DNA of 64,000 nt from assembly GCF_042680885.1 (NCBI RefSeq), contig NZ_JBHUEO010000026.1, positions 72,450 through 136,449 on the forward strand, given 5' to 3'. Positions 61,058 to 64,000 of this stretch are shown piece after piece. The position numbers were made by a program, and so were the translations under genes. The notes beneath the pieces were generated by a model that saw nothing but the letters and a program-made list of their open reading frames with translations, ran no database searches and had not been told where the DNA came from. Source of the DNA: Siminovitchia sediminis. GTDB taxonomy: Bacteria > Bacillota > Bacilli > Bacillales > Bacillaceae_C. Each line of letters begins with the position of its first letter. The first letter of the stretch is position 1.

Positions 61058-62053
61058 ATGAGAATGGCCGGCACGTTTTTCCGACAAGCAAATGACAGCC
61101 GCTGCAAGGCAGATATGATTATAAAACACATCAGACAGAGAGTATTTAAACATAACAAAGATAATATTTCCAGGACGAAATTCTACCAGCGCTTCTTTAT
61201 CAGTCATCCTGAAATAGCATGGTCTTTTTTGGCGTCTATGGTTTCGAGAAATACGGGTTGGAATATGACCGATCTCCATGGAGACATTGTTGCAGCGCTT
61301 TTGAATGAGAGAACAAAAAAGCAGCTTTTTTTGTCTCTGGAACGCGCAAATTGGATCATTTTTAAAGATGCCTGCCCGCAATTGCTCATTTATCATTTTT
61401 CCAAGCTGTTGCAGCAGCCGTTGTTTCATTTGCTGGATGATTTTGCGGTGTCTTCTTTCATGAAACGTGAATGGAACGAATTCTGGGATACTGGAGATCG
61501 GAGGCGCCTGCTATATGCACTTATCGTAAATGAGCAGCATATGATTCAAGAACCTGTTCTGTCCCATCCATTTTATAAGAGAAAGATCTTTCATTCTGCC
61601 TTCTTTACTATCCAAGAAAGGCTTCGTTTCAATTGTGTCATCTTTCCGTCCGTTCATGGTGAATTATACGGTGAAAGCGTCCGTGATTTTAATAAGACCT
61701 GGAAAAGAATTGATTTGGGAAAAAGACTGGCAGGAATTTTGTTTCATGAAGACCTGTATCCGCATTTTTTATCATTCGCTCTTAAAACCGAACCAACAGG
61801 TTCACGTTGGGATTATGAACAATATTCCAGCAGAAATACATACTGTAAGTCACCGATGCTGCGAGCTGTGTTTCCGGTTATAGAACATCACGCAAGAAAG
61901 GCGGGTGACTGGTCCCTGGTGAAATCAATCAAGCCTGATTGGCTGGATGAGCCATGCATCAACAGGCCTGTGACTTTAACCGATTGGTTCTATAAGAAAC
62001 AGGAACAGCTGGAGCTTTATTCATATGTAAGAAAAAGTTTGACAAAGGATTAA
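61058..62053 (+). CDS. yppC: DUF2515 family protein YppC
   Basis: This 331-residue soluble protein is rich in Arg, Phe and Trp and has no membrane helix or recognised catalytic motif. Segments such as RTKFYQRFFISHPEIAWSFL are typical of the Bacillus YppC family. ATG 61058 follows GGGAGCAAAGGGAC. It diverges from recU. Function unknown. Confidence 0.85.
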   Translation: MRMAGTFFRQANDSRCKADMIIKHIRQRVFKHNKDNISRTKFYQRFFISHPEIAWSFLASMVSRNTGWNMTDLHGDIVAALLNERTKKQLFLSLERANWIIFKDACPQLLIYHFSKLLQQPLFHLLDDFAVSSFMKREWNEFWDTGDRRRLLYALIVNEQHMIQEPVLSHPFYKRKIFHSAFFTIQERLRFNCVIFPSVHGELYGESVRDFNKTWKRIDLGKRLAGILFHEDLYPHFLSFALKTEPTGSRWDYEQYSSRNTYCKSPMLRAVFPVIEHHARKAGDWSLVKSIKPDWLDEPCINRPVTLTDWFYKKQEQLELYSYVRKSLTKD

Positions 62054-62196
62054 TTAAGAATGTGTCGAATGGGATGTACAGCAAAGGAAGATAAAAGACT
62101 TAGTTTGCCGATTTGATTCTAGTTTTGTCATCGGGGCAGGAAGATCATTCATAAAGGAGAATACGTTATCAATCATGTCAGACGGAGGAGATAACG

Positions 62197-62403
62197 ATGA
62201 ACATGAATGAGTGTCTTGGCAGGCTGTCCGAGATCAAGGCCCAGTTGGATCAGCTGGAAAAACAAATGGCGGAAAGAATCAGACACGAAGAGTCAAAGGA
62301 AGCGATAAGTATGGAAAAGGACAGGACGGATATAGACAGAAGGCTAGCTCAATTAGAGTTAAAAAATGCACAGGAAAAGTTGAATCGGTATAATGTTTCG
62401 TAA
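62197..62403 (+). CDS. yppD: small coiled-coil protein, probably YppD
   Basis: This 68-residue, highly charged protein is predicted to be almost entirely coiled coil, with heptads in two blocks (LSEIKAQLDQLEKQM and RRLAQLELKNAQEKL). The ATG follows GGAGGAGATAACG. B. subtilis has a small gene yppD between yppC and yppE; I rely on position for the symbol. Function unknown. Confidence 0.7.
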   Translation: MNMNECLGRLSEIKAQLDQLEKQMAERIRHEESKEAISMEKDRTDIDRRLAQLELKNAQEKLNRYNVS

Positions 62404-62514
62404 TGATTGTTTTTTGGAGCCCGCTTGAAATGATGAAGGCAAGGGGATAAGATAAATATTGCGCACATCTTATCAAGCAGCTCTTCAGCTGTGGACGATT
62501 GAGAGGCAGAATCA

Positions 62515-62892
62515 ATGGAGTATGAGCAGTTAAAGGATTTGACCTGCCAGCTGTTAAAATTGAACCGCCAAGCAGCAAAAGTATATCAGCGCTGCCGGGA
62601 AACAGGGGAGAAAGGGGACTTTTATACCCAAGTCAAGCCGTTTGCTGATCAGGTCAAAGAACTGAGTGAAAAATGGGAACAGGAAGCCATGTTATGGGTC
62701 CATACTGTCAAACCTGACAATTTATTTCCCATTCAAATTAAAAATACATCAGAAAACCTTCAAATGGTCTCAGTACGTGCTTTTTTTCCGGATACAAGCT
62801 TTAAAAGATTTACAAACCATGTCAGATCAGTGGAATTTATATTGGAAAGAGTTCTTGAAAACATAACAGGCAAACCCCCCGGCGCCCATTAA
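62515..62892 (+). CDS. yppE: DUF1798 family protein YppE
   Basis: This 125-residue helical cytoplasmic protein starts MEYEQLKDLTCQLLKLN. It matches the YppE family in length and place; a B. subtilis homologue has a known four-helix-bundle structure but no known function, as far as I recall. The stop is inside the following terminator hairpin. Confidence 0.85.
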   Translation: MEYEQLKDLTCQLLKLNRQAAKVYQRCRETGEKGDFYTQVKPFADQVKELSEKWEQEAMLWVHTVKPDNLFPIQIKNTSENLQMVSVRAFFPDTSFKRFTNHVRSVEFILERVLENITGKPPGAH

Positions 62893-62912
62893 CCCGGGGA
62901 TTTGCCTGTTTT
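62865..62912 (+). terminator. intrinsic terminator after yppE
   Basis: AACAGGCAAA pairs with TTTGCCTGTT, with an inner CCCC/GGGG pairing. It overlaps the end of yppE and ends in T residues. The A residues at its 5' side are too few for it to serve yppF clearly. Confidence 0.85.
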
Positions 62913-62987
62913 ACTATGTCTGCCGGCGAATGGTTGGCATTTTTTAGTTAATCATCAGGACTCCTTGACAATTCCATTCTTTCCTTA

Positions 62988-63197
62988 TCATGCTTCCGCT
63001 TTTACAGCGCTTTCAAAAAACACATCTATATTCTGTGCTCCAATCTCTTCCAATTCACGAATGACATTCCGAAATTCTTTTAAGGAAATTTCATTGTTAA
63101 TATAAGTCTGTTTTGCAAAGTCTAATAATTGGCAAGCATCCTCAATAGCATACGATCTTTTCTCCACAAACTTTTCCTTTAATTCGTGAATTGTCAT
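62988..63197 (-). CDS. yppF: YppF family protein
   Basis: This 69-residue helical protein starts at ATG 63197, preceded by GGGAGG at 7 bp; two in-frame ATGs further upstream overlap that site. The sequence is charged (TIHELKEKFVEKRSYAIEDA) and has no recognised motif. B. subtilis yppF lies in the same position and orientation. Function unknown. Confidence 0.82.
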   Translation of the reverse strand: MTIHELKEKFVEKRSYAIEDACQLLDFAKQTYINNEISLKEFRNVIRELEEIGAQNIDVFFESAVKAEA

Positions 63198-63330
63198 GAA
63201 CATTCCTCCCAAGCTTTTTTTTCATCGTACCATAGATTTTTTGATTTTCTCTTTTATAGAAAAGTTTGACTTCCGACAAAGTCAATGTAAAATCGACAAA
63301 AAATGTAAGCGATTTTACCGGAGTTCTTTC

Positions 63331-63357
63331 ACATCATTTTCTTTTCTTCATAATGTA
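63331..63357 (+). promoter_or_regulatory. candidate sigma-K promoter of yppG
   Basis: AC (63331–63332), a 16-bp spacer and CATAATGTA (63349–63357) match the mother-cell sigma-K pattern AC-N16/17-CATANNNTA. It lies 32 bp before yppG. Confidence 0.5.
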
Positions 63358-63388
63358 TATGTAGAATAATAAAAAAAGGGATGATCGC

Positions 63389-63829
63389 ATGTATGCAGCA
63401 AACAGGAGCAGCGGTTATTTCCCCCCTTATTCAAATTTGTCGGCAACCTATTATCCGGCTTCCGGTATGTATCCGGGCAATGGATATTATCCTCCATTTC
63501 CTCCGGTATCTTATAGCCAGCAGCCTTACCCGGGAGGGAAGGGGGGAAGTCACATCTCAAATCAACTGTTTCATAACCCGTTACAGAAAGAGGAGGATAT
63601 TGAATCAGGCTATCAGTATCATGGAGGGTTTGTACATCCCTATCCGTTACCTGGGCCATTACCCAAAATGCAGTCAAGCTACATGAGCCAGTTCTTGAAT
63701 TCATTTAAATCTCAAAGTGGTTCCCTTGATTTAAATAAAATGATGGATACGGCAGGCCAGATGATGAACGCTTTGACCCAGGTATCCAATATGGCTAAAG
63801 GGTTAGGAGGGCTCTTTAAAGGATCATAA
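63389..63829 (+). CDS. yppG: YppG family spore coat-like protein
   Basis: This 146-residue protein has an N-terminal half rich in Tyr, Pro, Gly and Ser (for example SGMYPGNGYYPPFPP), typical of Bacillus coat proteins. The C-terminal half ends MDTAGQMMNALTQVSNMAKG with Gly/Leu/Phe. It belongs to the YppG family, annotated as coat protein. A candidate sigma-K promoter supports late mother-cell expression. No catalytic motif. Confidence 0.82.
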   Translation: MYAANRSSGYFPPYSNLSATYYPASGMYPGNGYYPPFPPVSYSQQPYPGGKGGSHISNQLFHNPLQKEEDIESGYQYHGGFVHPYPLPGPLPKMQSSYMSQFLNSFKSQSGSLDLNKMMDTAGQMMNALTQVSNMAKGLGGLFKGS

Positions 63830-63843
63830 TTACACTCCTGCTT

Positions 63844-63999
63844 CTATTTGAAGATACAGCTTATAAGACTAAAAATGGGGCTGTCTAAATAGCCCCTAAA
63901 ATAAATCAGGAGGAGAAAACCGAATCGTTTTTCTCCTCCTGATTTTGCATTTGTGGGCTTTTTTCCTAAAAGCAGCTGGCGGATGCCCGCCACTTTCAG
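63844..63999 (-). CDS. possible transposase C-terminus (partial)
   Basis: A minus-strand frame is open from the window edge to TAG 63844–63846 (51 residues). It starts LKVAGIRQLLLGKKPTN and crosses the repeat-like end with YLDSPIF. Many IS transposases of Bacillus read DSP through their terminal GGGGCTGTC, so I take this as the end of an IS1182-like transposase cut by the window. The bulk of the protein is outside, so the family is inference. Confidence 0.4.
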   Translation of the reverse strand: MKVAGIRQLLLGKKPTNAKSGGEKRFGFLLLIYFRGYLDSPIFSLISCIFK

Positions 64000-64000
64000 G
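63877..64000 (-). mobile_element. end of a probable insertion sequence (partial)
   Basis: GGGGCT (63877–63882) and AGCCCC (63891–63896) flank GTCTAAAT, resembling the GGGGCTGTC terminal repeat of IS elements common in Bacillus. Inside lie an open transposase-like frame and a strong palindrome. The other end is beyond the window. Confidence 0.42.
63903..63945. repeat. 17-bp perfect inverted repeat near the window end
   Basis: AAATCAGGAGGAGAAAA (63903–63919) and TTTTCTCCTCCTGATTT (63929–63945) are perfect inverted copies with a 9-nt loop. Followed by TTTT on the plus strand, it could terminate yppG transcription; it also lies in the probable IS. Confidence 0.75.

Noticed and set aside
1..64000. 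CRISPR arrays, tRNA or rRNA genes, prophage or defence islands
   Set aside because: No regularly spaced repeats, no cloverleaf or rRNA-like sequence and no nuclease/methylase/toxin cluster were seen; the gene order is ordinary Bacillus core.

Overview
The window is about 64 kb of a low-to-moderate GC, endospore-forming member of the Bacillaceae. Gene content and order follow the Bacillus subtilis dacB–yppG segment very closely. Sporulation and spore genes (dacB, spmA, spmB, sleB, ypeB, spoIVA, yppG), bacillithiol genes (bshA, bshB1, ypdA), a menaquinone-type respiratory chain (hepS, menG, hepT, resABC, qcrABC) and AGGAGG-like ribosome binding sites with many TTG/GTG starts all fit. No rRNA, tRNA, CRISPR array, prophage or plasmid function is visible.

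Layout. 1–8.7 kb: end of dacB, spmAB, rluB, cytochrome c maturation resABC and the redox two-component pair resDE. 8.8–10.5 kb: an M23/LysM cell-wall protein, then an FMN riboswitch and the riboflavin importer ribU. 10.6–17.8 kb: ferredoxin (minus strand), ypbD–ypbH, ypdA, ansA (minus) and prsW. 17.8–23.7 kb: germination pair sleB–ypeB, the PilZ protein motI, a 57-residue ypfB, cmk, a PlsC-type acyltransferase and the S1 protein ypfD. 23.8–30.4 kb: yphA, der, gpsA, yphE, yphF, spoIVA and the HU gene. 30.6–38.5 kb: folE–mtrB, hepS–menG–hepT, ndk, aroB, ypiA, ypiB, ypiF. 38.5–43.9 kb: qcrABC, ypjA, ypjB, a zinc metallopeptidase and a YitT-type membrane protein. 44–57.4 kb: ypjD, dapB, bshB1, bshA, cca, birA, panB, panC, dinG, ypmB, aspB, dnaD, nth. 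57.6–63.8 kb: ponA and recU (minus), yppC–yppG. The last ~120 bp look like the end of an insertion sequence entering from the right.

How the genes work together. ResABC makes c-type cytochromes, including the QcrC subunit encoded 30 kb away, and ResDE controls such genes in B. subtilis. HepS/HepT/MenG make the menaquinone that feeds QcrABC. SleB and YpeB act together in spore germination. BshA/BshB1 make bacillithiol, and YpdA reduces its disulfide. PanB/PanC make pantoate and pantothenate. MtrB is the tryptophan-sensing RNA-binding attenuator, but the trp operon it normally controls is not beside it.

The main departures from B. subtilis order are losses. Missing from their usual places are sigX/rsiX, serA, recQ/ypbB, gudB, cheR–aroF, aroH–trpEDCFBA–hisC–tyrA–aroE, mgsA, panD and asnS. 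Several spacers hold short open stretches on the minus strand that may be decayed genes. I found no convincing new multi-gene system. The best leads are the attenuator-like leader before panB, the TRAP protein without its operon, and the possible gene remnants. All family names rest on remembered motifs and synteny, not on a database search.
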